A stretch of 40,140 nt of DNA from Aphodosoma sp045631465 (GCA_045631465.1 JAZQUV010000002.1:1-40140), one strand, 5' to 3'. Shown: positions 1 to 9,184, numbered from the stretch's first letter. Notes: generated by a model from the letters alone, not told the origin. A program made the numbers and translations.

Positions 1-2
1 TT

Positions 3-44
3 GGCTCACAGAACGACATGGCTACGATCCGACTTATACAATAA
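3..44 (+). other. possible 3' end of a gene cut by the window edge
   Basis: One forward frame reads 13 codons from the edge and stops with TAA at 42-44. The other two forward frames are also open here, so the true frame cannot be chosen. The sequence after position 45 becomes C/A-rich and then AT-rich like the other intergenic gaps, which favours a gene ending near here. This is only a guess. Confidence 0.2.
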
Positions 45-176
45 GCCCCCCTCCAAATCCCCTCCTAAAATCAATCACAAAGTTACTAAAAAATCTACAA
101 ACCGCAACATAAAACCACAAAAAATCAAACTTGCAAAAAAATATTGTTTACAGAATACTAATTTTGTTTTTTTTAT

Positions 177-184
177 TAACTTTG
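177..184 (+). promoter_or_regulatory. candidate -7 box (TAACTTTG)
   Basis: TAACTTTG matches the Bacteroidota -7 consensus TAnnTTTG and is followed by CA, as at most other boxes in this window. It lies 40 nt upstream of the small lipoprotein ORF at 224. No TTTG or CTTG is found 19-20 nt upstream, so only half of the promoter is supported. Confidence 0.45.
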
Positions 185-223
185 CATCGTCATTAATTAT
201 TAATTTTTTTTGATTATGAAAAA

Positions 224-334
224 ATGATATTGTTTTGTTTGAGTATATTGCTTTTTGCTTGTAAAAAAGATACACAAGATACTTTTATTATAGAAGTAGA
301 ATCACTTCAAAAAGTTGTTTTTGTTAAACCTTAA
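224..334 (+). CDS. very small putative lipoprotein (36 aa)
   Basis: An ATG at 224 opens a 36-codon frame ending with TAA at 332. The peptide begins with a hydrophobic stretch and a lipobox-like LLFAC followed by KKDTQD, the usual look of a Bacteroidota lipoprotein signal (cleavage before Cys, +2 Lys). A second ATG at 216 is followed by AAA AAA TGA. One extra A in the A6 run at 219-224 would put that ATG in frame and give the more typical MKKM start. The gene may therefore be a start-shifted or phase-variable version of a longer lipoprotein, or a decayed remnant. Function unknown. It precedes the interrupted membrane protein at 347 by 12 nt, so the two are probably co-transcribed. Confidence 0.4.
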   Translation: MILFCLSILLFACKKDTQDTFIIEVESLQKVVFVKP

Positions 335-346
335 ACATAAAGAGTT

Positions 347-687
347 ATGAAAAATGTAAATTTTTATTTTATTAAAAATATTGCAATTCGCAGGTGGGTA
401 TATTATGCACCGTTTTTTTTATTACTCGCATCACATTTTATTCCGACATTTTTTGATTGTGAATCAACTAGTTATATTGCTCAGATAATTTGCTTATTAA
501 TGTATTGTTTTTTATTTTCTCAATTGCTTTAATGTTGAAAGATAATGTGGAATTATATGATAAAAAGGAAATTAACATAAGTTTATTAAATTATTTTATT
601 GTAATTTCACTACTATTCTTTACTTTAATTTGGGTGCCAATTTTCTCGAATAGAGAGCAATTGATAGAAGTCTTAAAGCTCTTCTAA
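347..687 (+). pseudogene. small membrane protein split by a frameshift
   Basis: Two overlapping frames, 347-532 and 490-687, both encode hydrophobic peptides. The T6 run at 508-513 lies in the overlap. Adding one T there joins them into a single 113-residue protein with three clean hydrophobic segments (about residues 18-36, 44-65 and 80-100) and a charged loop between the second and third. The repaired second segment is a better membrane span than either half, which supports one original gene. The break could be a real mutation, slippage at a homopolymer, or a base-call error. No family recognised. A strong hairpin terminator follows 17 nt after the stop. Confidence 0.4.
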
Positions 688-703
688 AATAGAGTATAAA
701 AAT

Positions 704-741
704 AAAAGTTTGAAAAGATTATTTTTTTCAAACTTTTTTTT
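704..741 (+). terminator. intrinsic terminator after the small membrane gene
   Basis: Stem 704-716 (AAAAGTTTGAAAA) pairs perfectly with 725-737, with an 8-nt loop and a run of T to 741. It ends two bases before the -7 box of pyrG, so terminator and promoter are packed together. Confidence 0.75.
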
Positions 742-742
742 G

Positions 743-750
743 TACCTTTG
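743..750 (+). promoter_or_regulatory. pyrG promoter, -7 box TACCTTTG
   Basis: TACCTTTG followed by CA fits the Bacteroidota -7 element. The position 20 nt upstream lies inside the T-rich arm of the preceding terminator and has no TTTG, so the -33 element is weak or absent. A transcript would have a leader of about 65-70 nt. Confidence 0.6.
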
Positions 751-774
751 CACTTTAATTAAATAGTCTAATAA

Positions 775-818
775 CGCATTGTGCATCGCATGATATAATA
801 TTGTGCATTGTGCATTGA
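775..818. repeat. heptad repeat (GTGCATT units) before pyrG
   Basis: GCATTGTGCATCGCATG is followed by TTGTGCATTGTGCATTG. The second part is a tandem of the 7-mer GTGCATT. It fills the pyrG leader and ends seven bases before the ATG. Confidence 0.6.
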
Positions 819-824
819 TTAAAT

Positions 825-2426
825 ATGGCAACAAAGTACATTTTCGTTACTGGTGGCGTTACTTCATCGCTCGGTAAAGGCATCATCGCAGCTTCGCTTG
901 GCAAACTCCTCCAAGCTCGTGGTTACAGAGTTACTAACCAAAAACTCGACCCTTATATCAACATCGACCCAGGTACTCTCAATCCTTACGAACATGGCGA
1001 GTGCTACGTGACTAACGATGGTCACGAAGCCGACCTCGACCTCGGTCACTACGAGCGTTTCCTCAACGTACCTTCGTCTAAAGCCAACAACGTAACTTCT
1101 GGTCGCATATATCAAAACGTAATCACTCGCGAACGTCGTGGCGATTTCTTGGGCAAAACTGTTCAAGTCATCCCTCATATCACCGACGAAATCAAACGCA
1201 ACGTAAAACAACTCGGCAACACTGGCAATTTCGACTTCGTTATCACCGAAATCGGTGGTACTGTAGGCGACATCGAGTCTTTGCCTTATATCGAAAGTGT
1301 GCGCCAACTCCGTTGGGAACTCGGTAGTGACTGCCTCTGCATCCACCTCACTTATGTGCCTTACGTGGCTGCTGCTGGCGAACTCAAAACCAAACCTACT
1401 CAACACTCTGTCAAAGAACTTCAACAAGAAGGTGTTCAACCTGACGTGCTCGTCCTCCGCGCTGAACACCCAATCACTCCCGAAGTTCGCAAAAAAGTTG
1501 CCCTCTTCTGTAATGTCGACCCAGAAGCTGTTATCGAAAGTGCCGACGTAAAAACTATCTACGAAGTGCCTGTTCGTATGCAACAAGAAGGTCTCGACCG
1601 CGTTGTCCTCAAACGCCTCGGTCTCGATCCCGAAGCTACTGTTGCCGATATGGACCAATGGAACTTCTTCCTCAACAAACTCAAAACTGCTAAAAAAGAA
1701 GTGCGCATTGCCCTCGTGGGTAAATATGTGCGTCTCCCAGATGCCTATAAATCAATCATCGAGTCGCTCATTCACGCGTCGGCTTACAACGACCGCAAAC
1801 TCAAACTCGACCTCCTTCTCTCCGACGATATCACCGAAGAGAATGTCGAAGCTACTCTCAAAGGCTACGATGGCGTGCTCATCGCTCCTGGTTTTGGCGA
1901 ACGTGGCATCGAAGGCAAAATCATCTCTGCTCGCTACACTCGCGAAAACAATATCCCTACACTCGGCATCTGCTATGGTATGCAAGTCATGGCTATCGAG
2001 TTTGCTCGCAATGTGTTAGGCTATGCCGATGCCCACACTGTCGAAATCAATCCTAACGCAAAACACAAAGTAATCGACATGATGGAAGAGCAAAAAACTC
2101 ATCTCGACAAAGGTGGTTCAATGCGTCTCGGTGCTTATGCATGTAAACTCAAACCTGGTTCACGCGCTGCCGAAATCTATGGCAAAGAACTCATCCAAGA
2201 GCGTCACCGTCACCGCCTCGAATTCAACAACCAATACAAAGCCGAATTCGAAGCTAATGGCATGATTGTCTCAGGCGTTAACCCTGACACTCAACTTGGC
2301 GAAATCATCGAGGTCCCAGCTCACCCTTGGTATGTAGGTGTGCAATTCCACCCAGAGTACTCAAGCACAGTGCTCAACCCACACCCACTCTTCCTCCAAT
2401 TCGTCAAAGCTGCTGCTAATAAATAA
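825..2426 (+). CDS. pyrG: CTP synthase
   Basis: Makes CTP from UTP, ATP and glutamine, the last step of cytidine nucleotide synthesis in the cytoplasm. The 533-residue product has the family's usual length and order: an N-terminal amidoligase domain starting KYIFVTGGVTSSLGKG (P-loop SLGKG about residues 15-19) and covering roughly residues 1-265, then a class I glutaminase domain. The glutaminase nucleophile is Cys383 in GICYGMQ (many homologues have GICLGMQ), and the catalytic His-Glu pair is in FHPEYSS near the C-terminus. The ATG at 825 gives the canonical N-terminus. Codon use is rich in C-ending codons (CTC, ATC, GAC), unlike the U-ending SusC operon. It is followed by a hairpin terminator and then yidC under its own promoter. 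Confidence 0.97.
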   Translation: MATKYIFVTGGVTSSLGKGIIAASLGKLLQARGYRVTNQKLDPYINIDPGTLNPYEHGECYVTNDGHEADLDLGHYERFLNVPSSKANNVTSGRIYQNVITRERRGDFLGKTVQVIPHITDEIKRNVKQLGNTGNFDFVITEIGGTVGDIESLPYIESVRQLRWELGSDCLCIHLTYVPYVAAAGELKTKPTQHSVKELQQEGVQPDVLVLRAEHPITPEVRKKVALFCNVDPEAVIESADVKTIYEVPVRMQQEGLDRVVLKRLGLDPEATVADMDQWNFFLNKLKTAKKEVRIALVGKYVRLPDAYKSIIESLIHASAYNDRKLKLDLLLSDDITEENVEATLKGYDGVLIAPGFGERGIEGKIISARYTRENNIPTLGICYGMQVMAIEFARNVLGYADAHTVEINPNAKHKVIDMMEEQKTHLDKGGSMRLGAYACKLKPGSRAAEIYGKELIQERHRHRLEFNNQYKAEFEANGMIVSGVNPDTQLGEIIEVPAHPWYVGVQFHPEYSSTVLNPHPLFLQFVKAAANK

Positions 2427-2457
2427 TTTAGTGGTCTGTTCACATCGTATAATTATA

Positions 2458-2488
2458 GTAGAGACGCAATATTTTGCGTCTCTTTTTT
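2458..2488 (+). terminator. pyrG terminator made from the GAGACGC palindrome
   Basis: AGAGACGCAA (2460-2469) pairs with TTGCGTCTCT (2474-2483) around a TATT loop, followed by six T. It is a good intrinsic terminator 31 nt after the pyrG stop. The same 26-nt core recurs at 15070, where it has no T tract, so this may be a dispersed palindrome used here as a terminator. Confidence 0.75.
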
Positions 2489-2524
2489 GTCGATTTGTGA
2501 ATAATACAACACCTAAAATCCCCT

Positions 2525-2556
2525 CTTGCACATCTCAATATTTTTTTGTAACTTTG
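2525..2556 (+). promoter_or_regulatory. yidC promoter, CTTG-N20-TAACTTTG
   Basis: CTTG at 2525-2528 lies 20 nt before TAACTTTG at 2549-2556. The spacing matches the Bacteroidota vegetative promoter, with C in place of the first T of the -33 TTTG. The predicted leader is about 75 nt. Confidence 0.65.
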
Positions 2557-2598
2557 CACTCTATTTTACGATATTAAAAATAAAGCGTAGTGGAGAGT

Positions 2599-2621
2599 CT
2601 CGTTACTCGCTACTCGCTACT
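2599..2621. repeat. heptad repeat (CTACTCG units) before yidC
   Basis: GTTACTCGCTACTCGCTACT is a tandem of CTACTCG, 18 nt upstream of the yidC ATG and within its predicted leader. Confidence 0.55.
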
Positions 2622-2638
2622 AAAAATCAATAAAATAA

Positions 2639-4567
2639 ATGGATAAAAACACCGTCATAGGCTTAGTCCTAATCATGGCCGTAATATTCGGCTTTAGCTG
2701 GTTGAACCAACCAAGCAAAGAAGAACTTGCTCGTCGCCAACACGTGCGCGACTCTATCGCTGCTGCCAACGAAGCAGCCTATCTTGCTCAACTCGAGCTC
2801 GAACGCGAACAAGCCATTGTCGACTCGCTCGCTGCTATTGGCGAAGCTACTCTCGACTCGGCTCGCCTCGAAAAAACTTATGGCTATTTCGCCGCTGCAG
2901 GTGCTGGTGTAGAAGAGCATTTCACTGTGGAAAACGAAAAAATTCGCCTCACTTTCTCTAACAAAGGTGGTCGTGTTTGCGCTGCCGAGATGAAGAACTA
3001 CACTCGCTACGACTCACTCCCTCTCATGCTTTTTGCCGATGGCGAAGCCTCTCTTGGTTTCACTTTCTTCACAAGCGACAACCGCATCATCAATACTAAA
3101 AATCTCTATTTCCAACCTGCTGTTACCAAAACTGCTGATGCTCAAATCGTAACTATGCGTCTTCTTGTCGAAGCCGATAGTTATGTCGATTTCATCTATA
3201 CAATTCCAAACGACGATTTCATGACTTCTATGGAGATTAAGGCAAACAAAATGGCTCCTTATTTCTCTCCAAACACTTCGTCGCTCGACATGCAATGGCA
3301 ATCGCTCATTCGCCAAAACGAGAAAGGACGTAAGTTCGAGTCTCGCTATGCAACTCTCAATTATAAATATGTATCTGACGATATGGAACGCCTTTCTGAG
3401 TTGAAAAACGACTCTGAAAAACTCTCTGGCAAAGTGCGCTGGGTCGCATTCAAAGACCACTTCTTCAGTACTATTATGATTGCCGACGATGCTTTCACTG
3501 CTGCTAATGTCGAAACAGAAATCATGCCCGACCGCTCTGAGTTTATCAAAAAACACTCTATGGAGGCAAGTGTTGCATTCGACCCTAATGGCATCCGCCC
3601 TACCAAATTCCACACTTTCTATGGCCCTAACCAATACCGTGTGTTGAAATCATACGACCGTGACCTCGATGGCGACGACAAACTCCGTCTCCAACACATC
3701 ATCCCTATGGGTTGGTCTCTTTTCCGTTGGATTTCTACTTGCGTTATCATCCCTGTATTCAACTTCTTGAGCAAATATATTGCAAGTTATGGTATCATCA
3801 TTCTTTTGTTGACTATCATCATCAAATTGGTGATTCTTCCATTCACATTCAAGTCATATATGTCGTCGGCTAAAATGCGCGTACTTCGTCCTCAAATCGA
3901 CGAAATCAATGCTCGTATCCCTGCCGAAAAAGCAATGGAACGCCAACAAGCCACTATGAATCTCTACCAAAAAGCAGGCGTAAGCCCTATGAGTGGCTGT
4001 CTCCCAATGTTGTTCCAAATGCCTATTTTGTTCGCTATGTTCAGCTTCTTCCCTACTGCATTCGAGCTTCGCGGACAATCATTCCTTTGGGCAGACGACC
4101 TTTCGTCTTACGATGCCATCCTATCTTGGGACGCATATATTCCGCTCATCACTCCATTCTTTGGTAACCACATTTCATTGTTCTGCCTTTTGATGACTAT
4201 TACCAATATCATCTATACCAAAATCAATATGGCAAGCACTGGTGCGGCCGACCAACCAGGCGCAGGCATGATGAAATGGATGATGTACCTCATGCCAATT
4301 ATGTTCATGTTCATGTTCAATAACTATGCATCTGGTCTTTCATACTACTACTTTGTATCGCTTTTAATCACAATCATTCAAACATACTTGTTCCGTCTCT
4401 TTGTTGATGACAAAAAAGTGCTTGCACAACTCGAGAAAAACAAAGCAAAACCACAAAAGAAATCTTCTTTCATGCAACGTCTCGAAGAAGCTCAAAAAGC
4501 GCAACAACAAGCCCTTCGTGAGCAACAAGCCCGCCAAATGAAATCAAATTCCAAAGGACGCCACTAA
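2639..4567 (+). CDS. yidC: membrane protein insertase YidC
   Basis: Inserts and folds inner-membrane proteins, alone or with SecYEG. The 642-residue product has the Gram-negative YidC layout: an N-terminal membrane anchor (about residues 6-22), a large periplasmic domain (about 75-350), then the conserved five-helix core from about residue 355. It contains the stretch IIIKLVILPFTFKSY and the cytoplasmic helical hairpin beginning KMRVLRPQIDEINA. The tail after about residue 600 is Lys/Gln-rich and basic, typical of ribosome-contacting YidC tails. The start ATGGATAAAAAC matches the usual MDKNT N-terminus of Bacteroidales homologues. It has its own promoter and is followed by a heptad-repeat spacer before the HAD gene. 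Confidence 0.96.
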   Translation: MDKNTVIGLVLIMAVIFGFSWLNQPSKEELARRQHVRDSIAAANEAAYLAQLELEREQAIVDSLAAIGEATLDSARLEKTYGYFAAAGAGVEEHFTVENEKIRLTFSNKGGRVCAAEMKNYTRYDSLPLMLFADGEASLGFTFFTSDNRIINTKNLYFQPAVTKTADAQIVTMRLLVEADSYVDFIYTIPNDDFMTSMEIKANKMAPYFSPNTSSLDMQWQSLIRQNEKGRKFESRYATLNYKYVSDDMERLSELKNDSEKLSGKVRWVAFKDHFFSTIMIADDAFTAANVETEIMPDRSEFIKKHSMEASVAFDPNGIRPTKFHTFYGPNQYRVLKSYDRDLDGDDKLRLQHIIPMGWSLFRWISTCVIIPVFNFLSKYIASYGIIILLLTIIIKLVILPFTFKSYMSSAKMRVLRPQIDEINARIPAEKAMERQQATMNLYQKAGVSPMSGCLPMLFQMPILFAMFSFFPTAFELRGQSFLWADDLSSYDAILSWDAYIPLITPFFGNHISLFCLLMTITNIIYTKINMASTGAADQPGAGMMKWMMYLMPIMFMFMFNNYASGLSYYYFVSLLITIIQTYLFRLFVDDKKVLAQLEKNKAKPQKKSSFMQRLEEAQKAQQQALREQQARQMKSNSKGRH

Positions 4568-4570
4568 AAT

Positions 4571-4657
4571 AGTTAGTAGTGATTAGTTATTAGTGATTAA
4601 TGGAATGATTTTATCGTTAATAACTACTCATTCCTCATTCCTCATTCCTCATTCCCC
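4571..4657. repeat. two heptad arrays between yidC and the HAD gene
   Basis: Positions 4571-4600 carry degenerate AGTTAT/AGTGATT units. Positions 4627-4654 are four exact copies of CTCATTC followed by CCC and then the ATG at 4658. The array occupies the place where a ribosome-binding site would be, so changes in unit number could alter translation. Confidence 0.7.
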
Positions 4658-5350
4658 ATGTATAAGCACATTCTCATCGACCTCGACGACACACTTTGGG
4701 ATTTCAAAGCCAACTCCAAAGTCGCAATGCAAGAAATATTCAACGACTACGAATTAATCAAATATTACGATTCATTCGAGTCGTTTTATGCTACTTATAC
4801 CGCAAAAAATCATCAACTATGGGAGCAATATGCAAAGGGCGAAATCACCAAAGATTATCTCTCCCTCGAACGATTTCTTTATCCCTTGCGAATCGTCGGG
4901 TGCGAAAATCCCGAACTTGCTAAAACATTAGGCAACGATTTCCTTCATCGCACTACAATGCAAACGCAATTAGTCGACGGTGCAATCGAATTGCTCGATT
5001 ATCTAAAAAACAAATACACCCTATCTATAGTCTCAAATGGCTTCGTCGAAGTTCAATACATCAAATTGCGTCGCTCGGGTCTATTACCATATTTCACTCA
5101 TATTTTCCTCTCTGAAGAAATAGGCTATCAAAAACCAGATGTCCGATTTTTTCAGGCAGTTTTAGCGAAAATCGATGCAAAAAGCTCCGAATGTTTGCTA
5201 ATTGGCGACAATCTTCAAACCGATATACAAGGAGCAAAAAATGCCAATATCAATGCCATTTTGTATCAGAAAGACAACTCATCTAATACCAACTTCGATG
5301 ATACATACTACGTGGTAGACAACCTGTTAACTATCAAAAATATCTTGTAA
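4658..5350 (+). CDS. HAD-family hydrolase, YjjG-like
   Basis: A cytoplasmic haloacid-dehalogenase phosphatase of 230 residues. Motif I is LIDLDDTLWDF, with nucleophile Asp8 and acid/base Asp10. Motif II is the SNGF stretch near residue 127. Motif III Lys lies in YQKPD, and motif IV is LIGDNLQTDIQGA near residue 185. The alpha-helical cap between motifs I and II and the overall length resemble YjjG, a pyrimidine nucleotide phosphatase that removes non-canonical nucleotides. The YjjG assignment is from general resemblance, while HAD membership is certain. No terminator or separate promoter is evident, so it may be read through from yidC. Confidence 0.85.
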   Translation: MYKHILIDLDDTLWDFKANSKVAMQEIFNDYELIKYYDSFESFYATYTAKNHQLWEQYAKGEITKDYLSLERFLYPLRIVGCENPELAKTLGNDFLHRTTMQTQLVDGAIELLDYLKNKYTLSIVSNGFVEVQYIKLRRSGLLPYFTHIFLSEEIGYQKPDVRFFQAVLAKIDAKSSECLLIGDNLQTDIQGAKNANINAILYQKDNSSNTNFDDTYYVVDNLLTIKNIL

Positions 5351-5653
5351 CCTATCAAAATATTCTTTTCTCGAACAATAACATTTGAATATATCGCATA
5401 TTTTACCATAAAATAGTCACTATTCTTACTTTTTTACTCTAAAAATATGTTTTACAACATAAAATAGTTTTTAGTTTTTTTTACTAAAAATCTCTATAAT
5501 TTACTTTTATTTCTCAAATCGAATCTTTTAAGTCATTGAATAATAATATATTTTATCATATTCTCAATTGCTTACAATCCGAAAGTAGAAAACTCTTTTT
5601 TTTGTGAAAAATGGGGCATATTTTTCCATTTTGTAAAAAAGATGGCCGAGACT
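5351..5653. other. AT-rich intergenic region upstream of the SusC operon
   Basis: About 300 nt, extremely rich in A/T runs, with no open frame of note, no clear terminator and no repeat array. It separates the yidC/HAD block from the SusC promoter and probably contains upstream regulatory sequence, but no operator could be identified. Confidence 0.5.
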
Positions 5654-5685
5654 CTTGTGTATTTGCAGATAATTCTGTAATTTTG
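5654..5685 (+). promoter_or_regulatory. SusC operon promoter, CTTG-N20-TAATTTTG
   Basis: CTTG at 5654-5657 is followed after 20 nt by TAATTTTG at 5678-5685. This is the same architecture as the yidC and M6 promoters. The predicted leader before the SusC ATG is roughly 85-90 nt. Confidence 0.65.
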
Positions 5686-5780
5686 CTACCTGAATTTGTG
5701 TGCAGTATTGTACACCGTTTTTTGTTGGTTTTTATCGAAAACTAATTATTAACATTATTTATAACTAAAAAAAATCATTT

Positions 5781-8700
5781 ATGAGAAAGTTAATTCTTTT
5801 GTTCTCGGCATTGGTACTTTGTATTGGTGTCGTGTTTGGACAGGGAAAAACTGTTTCAGGTCGCGTTATCGACGAAAATAACGAACCTGCAATCGGTGCC
5901 TCTATCCAGGTGAAAGGAGCGGAAACTGTTGGTACTATTTCCGATTTCGACGGTAATTTTACTATCACTCTTCCTGCTGGTAAAACTCATCTTATCGTTT
6001 CTTACGTAGGTTACACTACTGTAGAACAAGAAGCTAAAGATGGTATGGTTGTTCGTCTTTCTACAGATGCTGAAGTTCTCGACGAGGTCATGGTTGTTGC
6101 TTATGGTACTTCTACCAAAAAAGCATTCGGTGGTTCTGCTACTGCCGTTAAAGCCGAAACTCTCGAAAAGAAAAACCCAACCGACGTTTCTAAAGCTCTC
6201 GCTGGTGAGGTTGCTGGTGTGCAAGTAGTTTCTACTTCTGGTCAACCAGGTACTTCTGCTACTGTTCGTATCCGTGGTATCGGTTCTATCAACGCTTCTA
6301 CTGCTCCTCTTTATGTTGTCGATGGTATTCCTTTCGATGGTGATATCTCTTCTATCGACCCTAACGACATCGCTACTATGACTGTATTGAAAGATGCTAC
6401 TGCTACTGCTCTCTACGGTTCTCGTGGTGCTAATGGTGTTATCCTTTATACTACTAAAAAAGGTACTTCTGGCGAGTCTGGTAGAATCGAGGTTGACGTG
6501 AAATACGGTGCTAACATGCGTCTTCTCCCTATGTACGACTTTATCAACGACCCTCAACAATATGTTGAGCTTTGCTGGGAAAGTATGCGTAACCAATTGA
6601 TTCTCGAAAACACTAACTTGGGTAACCGTACTCCTGAAGAAGTTGCTTCTGCCAACTTGTTCAATGCTAATGCTAAAGGTCTTCCTTCTGCTTACAACTG
6701 GTGGAATGAAAACCCTGCTGACCTCATCGACCCTGCAACTGGTAAATTCTACACAGGCGTTGACGCTCCTACTTTGAAACAAGGTTATATCGATAACCCT
6801 GATCCAGGGTGGAGAAAATCTATTTTCCGTACAGGTCAATCTCTCGATGCTAAAGTAACTATCTCTGGTGGTTCTGACAAAACTACTTACTTCACTTCTT
6901 TCGCTTATTTGAACGAACAAGGTTACTATATCGGTTCTGATTATAGCCGTTTCAACGCACGTGTTAATGTTGACCACCAAGCTAAAAAATGGTTGAAAGG
7001 TAGCTTGAACATGAACTACTCTTACTCTATCTTCGACGCTCCTGGTCAAGAAGGTGGTGGTGCTATGAACAATGGTTTCATGTATGTTAACCAATGTCCT
7101 GTTATCTATCCTGTTTTGTTGCGCGACCCTTACACTGGTGCAACTGTCGAAGATGAGAATATCCCTGGCGAACAACCTGCGTTCGACTATGGTACTAACA
7201 CTTATATCGACAAAAACGGTAAAGAACAAGTTTATGGCCGTCTATATGGTTCTGGTATCAACCCTGCTGGTGCTCTTCAATATGACAGATACAATGTTCT
7301 CCAACATCAACTTATCTCTACTGCTATGTTGGAAGCTACTCTTTACAAAGGTCTTAAATTGACTGCTAACTTTGGTTTGACATACGCTGGTGGTATCTCT
7401 TCTGATTTGACAAACCCTTACTATGGCGATGCTGCTGGTGTTGGTCGTATTTCTAAAGGCGTAAATCATGGCTTGCAATTCACTGCTAACCAACTCTTGT
7501 CTTATTCAAACCAATTTGGCGAACACAACTTCGAGGCTTTCGTAGGTCACGAATCTCTCTATTTGCAAAACTCTTCTATGTCTGGTGCTAAAGACGTTAC
7601 TGTACGTCCTGACGGTTTGGAATTGGGCAATGCTGTGGTTATGTCTAGTGTTGGTTCTGCTACATCGTATATGGCTCGTGACTCTTACTTCGCTCAAGCT
7701 AAATACAACTACAAAGAAAGATACTTCATCCATGCTAACGTTCGTGGCGATGCTTCTTCTGTATTTGCTCCTGGTCGTCGTTGGGGTGCCTTCGGTGGTT
7801 TAAGCTTGGCTTGGTTGATCTCTAACGAAGAATTCATGTCTGGCGTAAATCTCCTCCGCGATTTCAAACTTAAAGCTTCTTGGGGTGTTTTGGGTAACGA
7901 CGGTATCGGTTCTTATATGTACACTAACCAATATGGTGTTGGTAACGTTAATAATGCTGTTGCTATTATCCAATCATATCAAGGTAACCCTACTTTGACT
8001 TGGGAGTCTTCTTCTATGTTCAACGTTGGTACTGAATTCAGCCTTGGCAAATATCTTACTGCCGAACTTGAATATTGGTATAAACATACAAACAATATGT
8101 TGATGGCTCGCTATGTTGCTCCTTCTTTGGGTTATGGCTCTTATTGGGTTAACGATGCTGCTATGATGAACCACGGTTTCGAGGTAATGTTTAATGTTCA
8201 CGCTGTTAACACTAATGCTGTGAAACTCGACATCCGTCTCAACGGTTCGTTCTACGACAATAAGGTTACAAGAATGCCTATCGACGAAACTGGTCGCGTT
8301 ATCGATATGAACGGCGGTATGTCTCTTGGTCACTCTCAATATGACCTCTATGGTAGCCACTACGAAGGTGTTACTGCCGATGGTAAAGCTGCTTATACTT
8401 CTTACTACGATAAAGCAAAAGCAGGTAGAGAATTGGAACCTAACGATCCTGATCTTGCTCAATATTATGTACCAAGCGTGCATCAATACATCCTCGACCA
8501 ATATCGTGGTAAAGTTGATGATAAAGAGTTGCAAAAATATTTGAACAATCCTGACTTGATTCTTGGTAAAACTTATACTACTGAACCAACTTATATGTCA
8601 AGCTTCTATCTTGGCAAATCAGCAATTCCTGATTGGTATGGTGGTTTTGGTTTCGACTTGAACGTTTATGGCATCGAACTTAATGCTACATTCCAATATC

Positions 8701-9158
8701 AAATCGGTGGCTGGAATAGCGATGCTGTCTATGCTTCTTTGATGCACACTGGCCGTGGTGGTGAAACTAACTGGCACCAAGACATGTACACTCAAGATCG
8801 TTGGACTCCAGAAATCGGTGCTCAAATGGTTGCTAATGGTGTTGAACTCCGCACAGATATTAACCCTGCTTTGGCTAATGGTTCTTCTCTCTGGCAATAT
8901 TCAGGTGCTGGCGACCGCTTCCTCGTTTCTTCAAGTTATTTGTCTTTGTCAAATCTTAGCTTAGGTTATAATTTCCCTAAAAAATTGATGGAAAAAGCTA
9001 AAATCAATAGCTTGCGTCTCTTCGTTCATGCCGATAACCTATTTGTGTTGTCTGCACGTAAGGGTTACAACCCAATGGCAAACTTCTTCGGTGGTTCTGA
9101 CGTTTCTCAATATACTCCAGGTTCTGCTATTAAGGGTGGTTTCAAAATTTCATTCTAA
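5781..9158 (+). CDS. SusC/RagA-family TonB-linked outer-membrane transporter
   Basis: A 1125-residue outer-membrane barrel that imports oligomers with its SusD partner, powered by TonB/ExbBD. Residues 1-20 are a signal peptide ending VVFG. Residues 23-95 form the carboxypeptidase-regulatory-like domain (VSGRVIDENNEPAIGASIQVKG). The TonB box region is EVLDEVMVVAYGT. The plug domain follows (about 110-230), with the SusC signature PLYVVDGIPFDGDISSIDP and ATALYGSRGANGVILYTTKKG. The rest is beta-barrel, ending in the aromatic C-terminal strand KGGFKISF. Codons are strongly biased to U-ending forms (GGT, GCT, ACT), suggesting high expression. SusD follows 26 nt later. Substrate cannot be read from the sequence, and no glycoside hydrolase is adjacent. 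Confidence 0.96.
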   Translation: MRKLILLFSALVLCIGVVFGQGKTVSGRVIDENNEPAIGASIQVKGAETVGTISDFDGNFTITLPAGKTHLIVSYVGYTTVEQEAKDGMVVRLSTDAEVLDEVMVVAYGTSTKKAFGGSATAVKAETLEKKNPTDVSKALAGEVAGVQVVSTSGQPGTSATVRIRGIGSINASTAPLYVVDGIPFDGDISSIDPNDIATMTVLKDATATALYGSRGANGVILYTTKKGTSGESGRIEVDVKYGANMRLLPMYDFINDPQQYVELCWESMRNQLILENTNLGNRTPEEVASANLFNANAKGLPSAYNWWNENPADLIDPATGKFYTGVDAPTLKQGYIDNPDPGWRKSIFRTGQSLDAKVTISGGSDKTTYFTSFAYLNEQGYYIGSDYSRFNARVNVDHQAKKWLKGSLNMNYSYSIFDAPGQEGGGAMNNGFMYVNQCPVIYPVLLRDPYTGATVEDENIPGEQPAFDYGTNTYIDKNGKEQVYGRLYGSGINPAGALQYDRYNVLQHQLISTAMLEATLYKGLKLTANFGLTYAGGISSDLTNPYYGDAAGVGRISKGVNHGLQFTANQLLSYSNQFGEHNFEAFVGHESLYLQNSSMSGAKDVTVRPDGLELGNAVVMSSVGSATSYMARDSYFAQAKYNYKERYFIHANVRGDASSVFAPGRRWGAFGGLSLAWLISNEEFMSGVNLLRDFKLKASWGVLGNDGIGSYMYTNQYGVGNVNNAVAIIQSYQGNPTLTWESSSMFNVGTEFSLGKYLTAELEYWYKHTNNMLMARYVAPSLGYGSYWVNDAAMMNHGFEVMFNVHAVNTNAVKLDIRLNGSFYDNKVTRMPIDETGRVIDMNGGMSLGHSQYDLYGSHYEGVTADGKAAYTSYYDKAKAGRELEPNDPDLAQYYVPSVHQYILDQYRGKVDDKELQKYLNNPDLILGKTYTTEPTYMSSFYLGKSAIPDWYGGFGFDLNVYGIELNATFQYQIGGWNSDAVYASLMHTGRGGETNWHQDMYTQDRWTPEIGAQMVANGVELRTDINPALANGSSLWQYSGAGDRFLVSSSYLSLSNLSLGYNFPKKLMEKAKINSLRLFVHADNLFVLSARKGYNPMANFFGGSDVSQYTPGSAIKGGFKISF

Positions 9159-9184
9159 TTATAATCAACTAAATTTTTTTTAAG

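Noticed and set aside
1..213. 70-codon frame from the window edge
   Set aside because: Lys/Pro/Asn-rich translation of AT-rich non-coding DNA that runs over the candidate promoter at 177; no domain.
864..1658. Open frame antisense to pyrG (264 codons)
   Set aside because: Mirror of pyrG codon bias, no family motif, and no promoter or start context.
3014..3634. Open frames antisense to yidC
   Set aside because: Shadow frames; yidC on the plus strand is full length.
5856..7229. Long open frame antisense to SusC (457 codons)
   Set aside because: It is a by-product of the strong U-ending codon bias of SusC; the peptide is Ser/Arg/Thr/Val-rich without any recognisable domain, and SusC on the other strand is certain.
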